A stretch of DNA of 64,000 nt, taken from the NCBI RefSeq assembly GCF_009707465.1, contig NZ_CP046120.1, positions 1,579,501 to 1,643,500 on the forward strand, written 5' to 3'. Shown here piece after piece: positions 43,554-53,748 of this stretch; the first letter of the stretch is position 1, and the number at the start of each line of letters is the position of its first letter. Both the position numbers and the translations under genes were made by a program. This DNA is from Novosphingobium sp. Gsoil 351 (GTDB lineage: Bacteria; Pseudomonadota; Alphaproteobacteria; Sphingomonadales; Sphingomonadaceae). The notes under the pieces were generated by a model that was not told the origin of the DNA, made no database searches, and saw only the letters and a program-made list of their open reading frames with translations.

Positions 43554-45210
43554 GCGCTGAGCCGGGGAACGGTGATGTAGAGCCGGGCGCCCGCCGGCCC
43601 GCACCGCGCATCGAGCTTGCCGCCCAGCGCGGCCACGCGCTCGGCGATCGATCGGGGCTTGAACGGGTGGCTCGATCCGGTGACCCGCCCGCCATTGCCG
43701 TTGTCGACGATGTCGAGATGGAACGCGGTCGGCGCAGGATCGACGGTGAAGACGATGCGGCTCGCGAAGCCGTGACGGGCGGCGTTGGCGACCGCCTCGC
43801 GGGCGATCTGACGAAGTTCGTGGATCTGCGACAGGCCGACGTCGAGCGGTTCCGGGGGGGCGTAAACTTTATCTCCACGCGCCATTGCTCGCCCAGAGTG
43901 CCGAGCAAGCCGGTCAGATCCCGGCCCAGGTCATAGCGCACGCGCGCCGCCCGCCCCTGCCGCAACCGCTGGATGATGGTGCGGACGTGGGCTTGCTCGG
44001 AAAGCAGGGCGTCGTGGACCTGCCGCAGGTCTTCGCTCGCGCCGGAACCATCGGGCAGCTTTTTGCGCGCGGCCTCGACCCGGAACGATGCGCCCGCCAG
44101 CGACTGGGCCACGCTGTCGTGGAGATCGCGCGCAATGTCCTGGCGCATCGTTCCCATGCGATCGGCCAGCGCGCGATGGGACAGTTCGTGCCGGTCCAGC
44201 GCGGCGGCAATCTCGCGAGCGGCCGGTTTCGCCAGATGCAGAAGGTCGCGGCCCGGGGTGTGGAGATCGCTCAGCAGCAACACGGCGCGCAGGTTGTCGG
44301 TCGCGACCGGCAGGGACACGGTGGGCGGCCGGCCCGTCAGTATGGGCAGATGCTCGAATCCGGCCGGATCGCAGACAGCGAACCGATCGGCCCCATCCAG
44401 CGACAGCGCTCGTCGCGCGGACGAGTCGAACAGGCACGGGGCGCCGGCCAGGATGCCCAGGCTGTCGAACGAATCCGGCTTCACGCGCCAGTCCGCCGCC
44501 CCCTGACCCCCGGCAATCTCCAGCCGCGGCTCGCCACCGTCGCCGGTCGTCCAGATCGCCGCCGAGGACTTCGCCCCGAATACGGAACAGGCGTAGCGCA
44601 ACGCCTCCGACAGTGGGAGCTTGGCGTCGAGATCGGCGGGAAGCGCCAGCGCGGGCATAACGGGCGCCGTCCGCCGCCCGCCGAACCATACCGCCAGCGC
44701 GGTGATCAGCAGGAAGGAACCGATCTTGCGCCCGGTCCTGAACGGATCGATCGCTTCGTGGAAGAAACCCAGCGCCACCACGGCACAAGTCGCCCCTACC
44801 GTAAACGCGATGCCGATCTTGACCGCCAACCGCCATCCCCCGATGAAGATCGCCTCGACCAGGATGAACATCAGGAACGCCGCCAACGGAGTCGCCATGT
44901 CCACCGCCGCGCCCTCGGTCAGGAAGAACGCCGCGATCCCCGCGGAAAGATCGACCAGCAGGGCGCTGCGGGCCAGGTGGAATTCGATCCACCAGTTGCG
45001 GAACGCCGCCCAGGCGTTGATCGCGCCCCATCCCAGGTAACCCGCCGTAAGCAGATGACCCAGCCGGACCAGCCTGAGCGGCTGCAGGGGGTCGAGCCAG
45101 AACGCCAGGACCACGACGAGCGTGATCGCGATCCGAAACGTCGCGATGAAGCGCGTCGATAGCAGTGGCTCGAACCTGTAGATCGCCTTGCCCCCCGAAC
45201 GGATATACAT
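43550..45210 (-). pseudogene. DesK/NarX-type sensor histidine kinase, frameshifted as assembled
   Basis: About 553 residues after repair. Five to six N-terminal helices (residues 20-180) and a GAF-like middle region precede the HisKA_3 box D-I-A-R-D-L-H-D-S with phospho-acceptor His364. The C-terminal HATPase (N-box A-R-E-A-V-A-N-A-A-R-H-G, G-box D-N-G-N-G) lies in a different frame. The frames meet at a G7 tract (43854-43860, plus strand); one extra base joins them. It pairs with the response regulator. The signal is unknown. Confidence 0.87.
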
Positions 45211-45360
45211 CCTTGAGAGCAGAGCGCCTAGATACGCCCGCGGCTGGTCAGCGATTCCCGCATGGCCTTGCCGCGCGCCAATTCTACCGGGCGCGGAAGA
45301 CGCGTTGGCCGATAACAGCCTCCGCGGATCCGGGGGGTGGCGCTGGTCCGCGCCATGGGT

Positions 45361-45672
45361 CTAGTCGGCTTTGCCGACAGGCTCCCTGAGGGGGGCGAGA
45401 ATGCGGCGGACGAAGTCGGCGGCCGCCTGATCGTAAGCCGGGTCGGTCTCGGTCTCACGCCCGATCGCCTCGAGTTCGGCCGGGTCGATCACGTTACCGC
45501 GCGCCAGCAGCCGCGTGAGGTGGGCGAGCTTTTCGGACTGGATCCAGTGTTCGGAGAGCAACCGCATGAAGGCGGCGGTAAGGCGGTCGAGCGCCGGGTC
45601 GGCCTCTTGCCGCCGCGAGCCGCCGGCGCTCGCCGCGCCATCGTCGCCGTCGCTTCCTGGCGCTGCCTTCAT
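45361..45672 (-). CDS. Small protein of unknown function
   Basis: A 103-residue, mostly helical protein with a low-complexity Gly/Ala/Asp-rich N-terminus. The ATG overlaps the methyltransferase stop (ATGA), so it is co-translated with it. No recognised domain; perhaps a partner of the methyltransferase. Confidence 0.6.
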   Translation of the reverse strand: MKAAPGSDGDDGAASAGGSRRQEADPALDRLTAAFMRLLSEHWIQSEKLAHLTRLLARGNVIDPAELEAIGRETETDPAYDQAAADFVRRILAPLREPVGKAD

Positions 45673-46856
45673 GCGCTCTTCCACGCCCCGAAGCCGAACC
45701 ACTGGACGCCGTCGGCCAAGCGCCCGGTCGTTTCCTGATCGACGTCGATGTCGCCACGCGCGGCCTCACGCACCGCCTCGTGTCCGTAGATGCCGATGCT
45801 GGGGACCACGAACTGGAGATAATCGCTTTCGGCAAACCCGGCCCCAACACACAGCGCCTTGGGATCTTCGTCGCGGTAACCCTTGTAGAACGGCTCGGTG
45901 TTGTACCAGCAGTCCCAGTCCAGATAGAACCCGTCGAAAGCGCTCATCTGGCTGTTGGGCGGCAGCTCCATGTTCAGCAGCAAGCCCCCGGGACGGAGCA
46001 GGCGATGCGCTTCGTCGAAGAACCGGGCGCGAGTCTTGGCGGACAATTCATGGAGGAACATCGAGGTGAAGACGAGATCGAAGCTTTCGTTCGGAAACTT
46101 CAAGTCCTCGGCGTTCATCTGGTGGAACCGGGCGTCCACCCCCTGAAGCTTCGCACGGGCGGCGCCGTAGACCAGCCCCGGCGCGGCAACATCGGCCGCG
46201 TGGAGCTCCGCGGCCGGATAGGCCTGCTTCCAGGGCAGCGAGTTGTGGCCGATGGTGCAACCGACGTCGAGCATCGCGGTCGGGGCGAAATCGGGGAAGC
46301 GCGCCTTGATGTACGCCGCCATCGACAGGCCGATATCGTCGAGGTTCGCGCCCATCAGCCCCATCGAAAAAATGGCCAGACCACGATCGTAAACCGCGCC
46401 GGGGCCAAGCAACGAGCCGCCCACCGCGCCGGAATAGGCCCCCGGCATCAGGTGGACATCGATTGCCGAGACATTGCGCGGCACCACCAGATCGGGATCG
46501 AGCGCGACGCTTTGCACGGCGCCGTCGTTGCGCGCCAAGTTTTCGAGCTGCTCCCGCTCGCGCTCCACGCCGGGGATCACGCTCTCCCAGACCATGTGCT
46601 GGGCCTCGATTCGCGAAGCGGTGTAAAGCGCGAATGTCGGATCTCCGCGCAGCGCGTCGTGCACCTCGTCGCTGTCCGCGGGAAGATGGCCCGTGCGGTC
46701 GCGAAACGCCGACGCGGCGCGCCGGTCGTAGGCGGTCCTGAGATCCGCCGCGAGGTCGTTGAGGATGAAGCTCCGCAGTCCGGAAACGAAGCGGGCTCGG
46801 GCAACCTCGTCCGCCGTCCGGGTGGGCGCCATCGCATGCTGGAGGGTCATCACCAT
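45669..46856 (-). CDS. Class I SAM-dependent methyltransferase
   Basis: A 395-residue protein. After about 190 N-terminal residues of unknown fold comes a SAM-binding motif I, M-L-D-V-G-C-T-I-G, then a motif like H-A-A-D-V-A, and F-T-S-M-F-L-H-E-L followed by L-L-R-P-G-G. GGAG lies seven bases before the ATG at 46856; a second ATG two codons later is also possible. Substrate unknown; it is divergent from the LysR gene. Confidence 0.85.
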   Translation of the reverse strand: MVMTLQHAMAPTRTADEVARARFVSGLRSFILNDLAADLRTAYDRRAASAFRDRTGHLPADSDEVHDALRGDPTFALYTASRIEAQHMVWESVIPGVEREREQLENLARNDGAVQSVALDPDLVVPRNVSAIDVHLMPGAYSGAVGGSLLGPGAVYDRGLAIFSMGLMGANLDDIGLSMAAYIKARFPDFAPTAMLDVGCTIGHNSLPWKQAYPAAELHAADVAAPGLVYGAARAKLQGVDARFHQMNAEDLKFPNESFDLVFTSMFLHELSAKTRARFFDEAHRLLRPGGLLLNMELPPNSQMSAFDGFYLDWDCWYNTEPFYKGYRDEDPKALCVGAGFAESDYLQFVVPSIGIYGHEAVREAARGDIDVDQETTGRLADGVQWFGFGAWKSA

Positions 46857-46927
46857 CGCTCGTCTCCGTCGTGGCAAGCCCGCTTGACCTGGATCATCGC
46901 CTGCCACAAACAGTTCTACTCATCGAT

Positions 46928-46957
46928 CTTTGTCCAAAGAAACAAATATCCTGGATA
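46928..46957. promoter_or_regulatory. Two small palindromes upstream of LysR
   Basis: CTTTGTCCAAAG (46928-46939) and TATCCTGGATA (46947-46957) lie between the divergent methyltransferase and LysR genes. Either could be the LysR site, but neither is a clear T-N11-A box. Confidence 0.35.
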
Positions 46958-46964
46958 CCTTTGA

Positions 46965-47921
46965 ATGCTTCCCGACATCGATCTGGTCCAGTTGCGCCGC
47001 TTCCTCGCGATCGTCGAGGCGGGAAGCTTCATCGAAGCCGCGCAACGTCTGAACATCACCCAGCAGGCGCTCAGTTCGTCGATCGCGCGGATGGAAGCGA
47101 GCGCCGGCGTCCGCTTTCTCGACCGCAAGCGCGGCGGGCGCATCAGCCTGACGCTGTTCGGCCGGCTGCTGCTCGCGCGGGCGCGCACCCAGATCGCGAT
47201 GTCGGAGCGGACGATGTCCGAAATCGGCCTGCTCCGCGACGCGCGCGGCGGCAGCGTGACCGTCGGCATCGGCGAGACCATGGCCGGCCGGCCGGTCGCC
47301 ACTGCGATCCGGCGCTTCCACCGCGAGCAGCCCGACGTCCAGATTCGCCTGATCGAAGGCTACACCGAGATGATGATCGAGAAGCTCATCGCCGGAGAAG
47401 TCGATTTCGTCGCCGGCGGGCCGAGCCACGATCCCGCGCACACCGCCGACCTCGAATACCGTCATCTGTTTGAAATCCGGGATATTCTTGCGGTCAGACG
47501 GAAACATCCCCTGGCCGAGGGCGGCCCGGTGACACTGGAGGCGCTCGCGCGCTTCACCTGGATGGTCCCGGCGTTCCGGGGCGATGTCTACGATGCGATT
47601 CTGCTGGCGTACATGCGCGCCAAGTGTCCGCCACCCAGCCATTTCATCCGTACCGATGCGATGGCCGTGGGATCATGGCTGTGTCTCGACGACGATTATA
47701 TCATCACCGTCTCCCCCGATCTGATCGGAACACTTCTGGAGTTCGGCGAGCTGGTGCCGCTCGATCTGGCCGAGACGACGCTGGTCCGGCACGCCTGCGT
47801 CATCACGCGTCGCGATGCCCGGCTGAGCCCGCCCGCCAACCGCCTGCTCGAGGAAATCGTGTTCGAGGCCGAGCGCAGCGCCACGGGCTTGTTGTCCCCC
47901 CGCGCCAGACAGGATCACTGA
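46965..47921 (+). CDS. LysR-family transcriptional regulator
   Basis: A 318-residue LysR regulator: HTH in residues 8-65 (L-R-R-F-L-A-I-V-E-A-G-S-F, T-Q-Q-A-L-S-S-S-I-A-R-M-E) and a periplasmic-binding-like effector domain. Its stop overlaps the VOC start by one base, which points to a common transcript with the VOC gene and perhaps the following TonB receptor. Confidence 0.93.
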   Translation: MLPDIDLVQLRRFLAIVEAGSFIEAAQRLNITQQALSSSIARMEASAGVRFLDRKRGGRISLTLFGRLLLARARTQIAMSERTMSEIGLLRDARGGSVTVGIGETMAGRPVATAIRRFHREQPDVQIRLIEGYTEMMIEKLIAGEVDFVAGGPSHDPAHTADLEYRHLFEIRDILAVRRKHPLAEGGPVTLEALARFTWMVPAFRGDVYDAILLAYMRAKCPPPSHFIRTDAMAVGSWLCLDDDYIITVSPDLIGTLLEFGELVPLDLAETTLVRHACVITRRDARLSPPANRLLEEIVFEAERSATGLLSPRARQDH

Positions 47922-48763
47922 TGAGCGAATTGCAATTGGGCGCCCTGAAGGGCTTCACGTTCGTTACCCCGGACATAGGCGCGTCATGCGACGCCTATGC
48001 CGCCTATCTCGACTATCGCGGGCCGAGGCCCGAGCCCGTCGGCCAGGCGCGCGCCGGTCTCTGGGGCGCCCCCGCAGCGGCCGGGGCGCTGATGACCGAG
48101 CTACGCCCCGCAAACGGCGGCGAGCGATTCTTGCGCCTGGTCGAGGGCGACGCGTCCGATTTCGTGCCCTTCCGCAGCTTTGGCTGGGCAGCGGCGGAGA
48201 TCGTCGTCGCCGACCTGGATGCGTTGGCCCAGCGCCTCGACGGCGGCCCGTTCAGGACGATCGGTCCGCCGGAGGTCCTCGACTTCGAGTTCACCGATCA
48301 GATCCGGGCGATGCAAGTCGAAGGGCCGGGGCGCGAAGTCCTGTATCTGACCGAGATCGGGGCCGAGATCCCCGGCTTCGATCTGCCGCGTGCGACCGGC
48401 CCCGTGGGCGAGCCGTTCATCGCGGTGCTTGGCGGAGCATCGCTCGCCGTGCTCGGCGAGGGATACGGCGCCCTGGGTCGCCCGGCGGGCCCGGTCATCG
48501 AGGCCAGGATCGGCGTGCTCTCAAACGCGTACGATCTGCCGGAAGCGACCCGGCACCGGCTGGCGACGATCGCGCTGCCCGAGCGAAGCCTGATCGAGAT
48601 CGACGCGTTTCCGGAGGCGGCGATACCGCGTCCGATGAGCTCGATCGGGCTGCCGGCGGGCATCGCCATGGCGAGCTTTGCCGCCACCGTGGCAGGCGCG
48701 CCGATCGCGGAACCCCGCCTGCTAAGAGGCGCGGCGGGCGAGCTGATCGAGCTGCTGCCGTGA
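47921..48763 (+). CDS. VOC-superfamily protein, paralogue of 24340-25236
   Basis: A 280-residue two-module VOC protein. The segments F-V-P-F-R-S-F-G-W-A, G-P-P-E-V and A-M-Q-V-E-G-P-G-R-E-V-L-Y align with the VOC gene of region 1, and it ends in the same way with A-G-E-L-I-E-L. It overlaps the LysR stop by one base. Function unknown; likely a dioxygenase-, isomerase- or epimerase-type enzyme acting on a related substrate. Confidence 0.87.
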   Translation: MSELQLGALKGFTFVTPDIGASCDAYAAYLDYRGPRPEPVGQARAGLWGAPAAAGALMTELRPANGGERFLRLVEGDASDFVPFRSFGWAAAEIVVADLDALAQRLDGGPFRTIGPPEVLDFEFTDQIRAMQVEGPGREVLYLTEIGAEIPGFDLPRATGPVGEPFIAVLGGASLAVLGEGYGALGRPAGPVIEARIGVLSNAYDLPEATRHRLATIALPERSLIEIDAFPEAAIPRPMSSIGLPAGIAMASFAATVAGAPIAEPRLLRGAAGELIELLP

Positions 48764-48833
48764 TCCGACCTTACAAACAGAAAGTGTAGGACGCGCCGAT
48801 TGTCTTCTGACAGCTTGTTTCCCGGGATAAAAC

Positions 48834-51104
48834 ATGGGAGGCGTCGTGAAGATTACATCGATTGCGCTGGGCGCCGCCGTCGGAACGGTGCTTTGCACCA
48901 CCACCCCCGTCTTCGCGCAAACCGCCGAGCCGCCCGCCGACGACAGCCCCCAGGGCACGCTGAACGACATCATCGTCACTGCGCAACGGCGCGAGCAGAG
49001 CCTTCAGGATGTGCCGGTCGCGGTTTCGGCGTTTACCGCGGCGGACTTGACCGCGAAACAGATCGACACGACCCTCGATCTCGCCCGGTTGGTGCCCAAC
49101 ATGGTCGGGACCAGCAACGTCGGGATCGGCTCGGCCAATACCTATTTCATTCGCGGGCTGGGCAACACCGAATCCATCGCGACCTTCGATCCGCCGGTCG
49201 GCACTTATGTCGACGACATCTACATCAGCCGCCAGAACGCCAACAATTTCTCGTTCTTCGACGTGGAGCGGATCGAAGTGCTGCGCGGACCCCAGGGCAC
49301 CCTGTTCGGCCGCAACACGACCGGCGGCGCCATCAACGTCATCCTCAAGAAGCCATCGAGCGAACTCGGCGGTTACGCCGAGGCGAGCTATGGCCGGTTC
49401 GACAGCTGGCGCGGCCGCGCTTCGGTCGATCTGCCGCTGTCGGACAAAGTGCTGACCAAATTCTCGGGATTTGCCTTGCGCAGCGACGGATATGTCAAGA
49501 ACCTGACGACGGGTGAGCGCAACAACGGCGAGAAGAGCTATGGCGCGCGCGCGGCCCTCCGGCTGCTGCCAAGCGAGACGATCACCTGGGATGTCGCCGC
49601 CGACTACATTCGGGGCAACCAGGTCAACCTCCCTTCCGTGCTCGTCGGTGACGATCTCGTCAGTCGCACAGGACTTAACCGGAACACCGCCGCGCTGGCG
49701 GGCCTGGTCATCGGCCGCAAGGCCGGGTTCAAGCTGCAGAACATCACCAAGAACGCCTCTGTCACCTCGAACCTGCAGATCGATACCGGCGGCCCCACGA
49801 TCAACATCATCACCGGCTATCGCAATCTCAAGCAGGATTATCTCTCCGATCTGTTCGACGGCCCGCTGACGACCGGAGGCTTCGCAATCGTCAATGCCGG
49901 CCGGTTCGAGCAGTTTACCCAGGAAGTGAAGCTGACGGGGAAAGCGGGGACGATCGATTACGTCGCCGGCGCCTTCTACATCCACGAAAAGAACCGCACC
50001 GATTTCGCCGACGTCTTCACCATCAACCTGGGCGGCGGCGTCGGCATCCCGCTGGTCCTCTCCGATCGCGTGCTCGGCAACACCACCTCCGCGCCCGCGG
50101 TCTACGCGCAGATCGATTGGCACGCGACCGACGAGCTGACCCTGACCGCGGGCGGCCGCTACACGCACGAAGATAAGCATGTAAGAGTAATCCCAAACCC
50201 CAACCCTCTGCTCTTCGGCGTGCCCTATGGCACGGCCGACATCCGCGCGGCGGGCATCCCGCTCAAGCAATCCATCTCGTTGTTCACCCCACGCGTGGCG
50301 GTCGAATACCGCACCAGCTCCGAATTCATGATGTTCGCCTCGGCCACCCGCGGCTTTCGATCGGGCGGGTGGAATGCGCGCGCGCTGTCCGCCGAGAACT
50401 TCCTGGTGTTCGGGCCGGAAAAGGTCTGGTCCTACGAGACCGGTCTTCGCTCCGAATTGCTCGACCGCACGCTGCGCTTCAACCTGACCGGGTTCTATAC
50501 CGACGTGAACGGCTTCCAGGTGCCGCTGGGCTTTGTCGATTCGACCGGGGCGATCAACTTTGTCACCCAGAACGGCTCCGATTTCCGCGATTATGGCGTC
50601 GAAGCCGAGGCCCAGTTCGTACCCACCGCCGGTCTCTCGCTGTTCGCCAACGTCGGTCTGCAACGCGCGAAGTATCGCAATCCGGATTCCACGATCGTGG
50701 CGCAGCAGGCATCGTGCCGGGCGGGCAACGCGGCAAGCTGCGGTCAGGGCATCGTCGCCCCCGACGGCTCGCTGGCGATCCCGGAACGCACCCCCAAATT
50801 TACCACGAGCTTTGGCGGCAGTTACGACATCCGGCTCGGCGGCGTCCGCCTGACCCCCGCCGCAAACGCGAGCTACACCTCGCGTCAGACGGTGGGTACC
50901 GCGGGCGTCCCGGGCGATTTCGTCGGCGGCGAATGGCTGGTCGGCGCATCGCTGACCCTTCGTCCGGACGAGGGCCCGTGGCGGATTGGAGTCGATTGCT
51001 CCAACTGCTTCGACAACCACTTCGTCGGCAGTAACTTCCCGCCGGGGTTCAAGTTCTACAATGAACCGATGATGTGGCGCATAACCGCTGGGCTGGAGTT
51101 CTAG
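48834..51104 (+). CDS. TonB-dependent outer-membrane receptor
   Basis: A 756-residue receptor with signal peptide (cleavage after V-F-A-Q), TonB-box I-I-V-T-A-Q and plug motif L-R-G-P-Q-G-T-L-F-G-R-N; the barrel ends in Phe. It is very similar to the region 1 receptor at 5010-7541, so it probably imports a related compound. The start could be the GTG at 48846, with GGAGG four bases upstream, instead of the ATG at 48834. Confidence 0.95.
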   Translation: MGGVVKITSIALGAAVGTVLCTTTPVFAQTAEPPADDSPQGTLNDIIVTAQRREQSLQDVPVAVSAFTAADLTAKQIDTTLDLARLVPNMVGTSNVGIGSANTYFIRGLGNTESIATFDPPVGTYVDDIYISRQNANNFSFFDVERIEVLRGPQGTLFGRNTTGGAINVILKKPSSELGGYAEASYGRFDSWRGRASVDLPLSDKVLTKFSGFALRSDGYVKNLTTGERNNGEKSYGARAALRLLPSETITWDVAADYIRGNQVNLPSVLVGDDLVSRTGLNRNTAALAGLVIGRKAGFKLQNITKNASVTSNLQIDTGGPTINIITGYRNLKQDYLSDLFDGPLTTGGFAIVNAGRFEQFTQEVKLTGKAGTIDYVAGAFYIHEKNRTDFADVFTINLGGGVGIPLVLSDRVLGNTTSAPAVYAQIDWHATDELTLTAGGRYTHEDKHVRVIPNPNPLLFGVPYGTADIRAAGIPLKQSISLFTPRVAVEYRTSSEFMMFASATRGFRSGGWNARALSAENFLVFGPEKVWSYETGLRSELLDRTLRFNLTGFYTDVNGFQVPLGFVDSTGAINFVTQNGSDFRDYGVEAEAQFVPTAGLSLFANVGLQRAKYRNPDSTIVAQQASCRAGNAASCGQGIVAPDGSLAIPERTPKFTTSFGGSYDIRLGGVRLTPAANASYTSRQTVGTAGVPGDFVGGEWLVGASLTLRPDEGPWRIGVDCSNCFDNHFVGSNFPPGFKFYNEPMMWRITAGLEF

Positions 51105-51218
51105 CCGACCGAGCCGTCCCCATATCGACGCGAATTCGCGCGCACATCCGACGATTTTGCCGATGGCATTGGAGCCTTTCGGTGGCTACCGGATGTCGGG
51201 AAAGGGGAATTCAAGGCC

Positions 51219-52289
51219 ATGAGCAGGATCGAGTCAATCGCGCTGCGCGAACGCCCGAACCCGAGCGTCGCGCCAGCCACAAGCGCGCCCCGCACCGACT
51301 GGACCCGGCCTGAGATCGCCGCCCTCTTCGACCTGCCGTTCACCCAACTGGTGTTCCGCGCCGCCGAGGTCCATCGCGCGCATCATGCGGCGGACGAGAT
51401 CCAGCTCTGCACCTTGCTCAGCATCAAGACTGGCGGCTGCCCGGAGGATTGCGGCTATTGTGCGCAGTCGGTGAAAGCCGACGCGGGGGTCGAGGCGACC
51501 AAGCTGATGGATGTCCGCAGCGTGCTGCAAGCGGCGGCGCAGGCCAAGGATCACGGGAGCCAGCGGTTCTGCATGGGCGCGGCCTGGCGCAACCCCAAGG
51601 ACCGCGACATGCCCGCGCTTCTCGAGATCGTGAAGGGCGTGCGCGCGATGGGGCTGGAGACCTGCATGACGCTGGGGATGCTCAGCCCCAGGCAGGCCGA
51701 TCAGCTCGCCGAGGCCGGGCTCGACTACTACAACCACAACATCGACAGCAGCCCCGAGTACTACGAACGCGCGATCACCACGCGGACGATGCAGGACCGG
51801 CTCGATACGCTGGGCGAAGTCCGCCGCGCTGGCATCGCGGTGTGTTCGGGCGGGATCGTCGGGATGGGCGAGACCCGCGAGGACCGGGTCGGGTTCATCC
51901 ACACCCTGGCGACGCTGCCGCGGCATCCCGAGAGCGTCCCGGTCAACGCGCTGGTGCCGATTCGGGGCACGGTGCTGGGAGACATGCTGGCGGACACCCC
52001 GCTGGCGAAGATCGACGACATCGAGTTCGTCCGCACTGTCGCGGTGGCGCGGATCACGATGCCGCTGAGCATGGTGCGCTTGAGCGCGGGCCGCGAAAGC
52101 ATGAGCGAGGCGACGCAGGCGTTGTGCTTCCTCGCCGGGGCCAACTCGATCTTCACCGGCGACAAGTTGCTCACCGCGCCCAATGCGGGCGACGACGCCG
52201 ACGGAGCGATGTTCGCGCGGCTGGGGCTGACCGCGATGCACGGCGAGGAGCCGATGCGGGCATGTGCGGCGGTGGAGAACGTCACATGA
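51219..52289 (+). CDS. bioB: Biotin synthase
   Basis: A 356-residue radical-SAM enzyme that inserts sulfur into dethiobiotin. The [4Fe-4S] site is C74-x3-C78-x2-C81. The [2Fe-2S] ligands are also present: C118 (R-F-C-M-G-A-A-W), C149 (E-T-C-M-T-L-G), C209 ([11 protein letters not shown]) and R287 (V-R-L-S-A-G-R-E). [12 protein letters not shown] is typical. No other bio gene is near; it overlaps the following acyl-CoA dehydrogenase, an unusual pairing. Confidence 0.93.
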   Translation: MSRIESIALRERPNPSVAPATSAPRTDWTRPEIAALFDLPFTQLVFRAAEVHRAHHAADEIQLCTLLSIKTGGCPEDCGYCAQSVKADAGVEATKLMDVRSVLQAAAQAKDHGSQRFCMGAAWRNPKDRDMPALLEIVKGVRAMGLETCMTLGMLSPRQADQLAEAGLDYYNHNIDSSPEYYERAITTRTMQDRLDTLGEVRRAGIAVCSGGIVGMGETREDRVGFIHTLATLPRHPESVPVNALVPIRGTVLGDMLADTPLAKIDDIEFVRTVAVARITMPLSMVRLSAGRESMSEATQALCFLAGANSIFTGDKLLTAPNAGDDADGAMFARLGLTAMHGEEPMRACAAVENVT

Positions 52290-53464
52290 GCCAAGGCGTC
52301 GGACCCGAACTGACCGCAAGGATCGCGGCCAATGTCGAAGCATTCGTGCGCGAAGTGGTCGTCCCCTTCGAGACCGACCCGCGCCGCGACCACCACGGCG
52401 CGCCGACCGACGAACTGGCCGATGAACTCAAGGAAAAGGCCCGCGCCGCGGGCGTGCTGACCCCGCACATCCTTCCCGATGGCCGCCACCTCTCGCAGCG
52501 CGAGACTGCAGTGGTTCTCGAAAAATCGGGCCTCTCGCCGCTCGGCCCCGTCGCGCTCAACACCGCCGCGCCTGACGAAGGCAACATGTTCCTCCTTGGC
52601 AAGGTCGGCAGCGAGGAGCTCAAGCAGCGCTTCCTCAAACCCATGATCGAGGGGCGCGCGCGCTCGGCGTTCTTCATGACCGAGCCGGCCGAGGATGGCG
52701 GCGCGGGGTCCGATCCGTCGATGATGCAGACCACCTGCCGTCCCGACGGCAACCACTGGGTGGTTTCGGGCCGCAAGACCTTCATCACCGGCGCGCAAGG
52801 CGCCAAGGTCGGGATCGTCATGGCCCGCGCCGAGCAGGGCGCCTGCATGTTCGTGGTGGACTTGCCCGATCCCGCGATCCGCATCGAGCATGTCCCCAAC
52901 ACGATCGACAACTCGATGCCCGGCGGTCACGCCACGGTCCTGATCGACGATTTGCGCGTTCCCGCCGACCAGATGCTCGGCGAGGCGGGCGAGGGCTTCA
53001 AGTACGCCCAGGTCCGGCTTGCCCCGGCCCGCCTATCGCACTGCATGCGCTGGTTCGGCGCATGCGTGCGCGCCAACGAGATCGCCATCGACTACGCCAA
53101 CCGCCGCCAGGCGTTCGGGCAGTTCCTGATCGAGCACGAGGGGGTCGGCTTCATGCTTGCCGACAATCTGATCGACCTCAAACAGGCCGAACTAACGATC
53201 GACTGGTGCGCAAGCATTCTCGACAGCGGCGCGCCGGGTACGAGCGAGAGTTCGATGGCCAAGGTCGCAGTGTCGGAGGCGCTGATGCGCATCGCCGACC
53301 GCTGTGTCCAGGTCATGGGCGGCACCGGGGTCAGCGACGCGACGATCGTCGAGCAGGTCTTCCGCGAGGTTCGCGCGTTTCGCATCTACGACGGCCCGAC
53401 CGAAGTCCACAAATGGTCGCTGGCCAAGAAGATCCGGCGCGATTGGGTCAAGCGCCAAGTTTGA
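52286..53464 (+). CDS. Acyl-CoA dehydrogenase
   Basis: A 392-residue acyl-CoA dehydrogenase. Motifs: [15 protein letters not shown], a G-R-K-T-F-I-T-G-A loop, A-N-R-R-Q-A-F-G, and late V-M-G-G-T-G-V-S-D. The ATG overlaps the bioB stop (ATGA). It is only distantly similar to the 13483 dehydrogenase. Substrate unknown. Confidence 0.92.
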   Translation: MSQGVGPELTARIAANVEAFVREVVVPFETDPRRDHHGAPTDELADELKEKARAAGVLTPHILPDGRHLSQRETAVVLEKSGLSPLGPVALNTAAPDEGNMFLLGKVGSEELKQRFLKPMIEGRARSAFFMTEPAEDGGAGSDPSMMQTTCRPDGNHWVVSGRKTFITGAQGAKVGIVMARAEQGACMFVVDLPDPAIRIEHVPNTIDNSMPGGHATVLIDDLRVPADQMLGEAGEGFKYAQVRLAPARLSHCMRWFGACVRANEIAIDYANRRQAFGQFLIEHEGVGFMLADNLIDLKQAELTIDWCASILDSGAPGTSESSMAKVAVSEALMRIADRCVQVMGGTGVSDATIVEQVFREVRAFRIYDGPTEVHKWSLAKKIRRDWVKRQV

Positions 53465-53672
53465 CCTGCGAGCTTCCGGTTTGGGACCCCAATTGTCGAC
53501 CCCACCCTCGGCCTTGGCCGCCAAGGCCCAGCCGCGCAGCGCGTTGAGGCTGCGGGGCGTCACATGGCAGCTTCGTTCTCAGCTTTGCATCTCGTCTAGG
53601 CGGACGGATCAAGCTCACTGAGACCGAGATTCTCGTACGACGGAAGAACTCTGGAAGCAGCGACGAGCATTG

Positions 53673-53688
53673 TTGCATTCGAATGCAA
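53673..53688. promoter_or_regulatory. 16-bp perfect palindrome (candidate operator)
   Basis: TTGCATTCGAATGCAA, an exact dyad with a central CpG as in many LacI-family operators, in the leader of the SnoaL-like gene. A related, imperfect site (12 of 16 bases) occurs at 62613-62628. The LacI gene at 59360-60383 is a candidate binder. The rest of 53465-53748 holds nothing else I recognise. Confidence 0.55.
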
Positions 53689-53748
53689 ATCAGCGTAACT
53701 CAACCGTTCGCTGACGGCCATGGAATGATCTGCGAGGGGTACGGCACT

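Noticed and set aside
46928..46939. CTTTGTCCAAAG as a further island operator
   Set aside because: It shares TTGTCC but lacks the GTCCGGAC core; listed only as a possible LysR-region dyad.
48771..51020. Long leftward open frame opposite the third TonB receptor
   Set aside because: Antisense shadow of a well-defined receptor gene.
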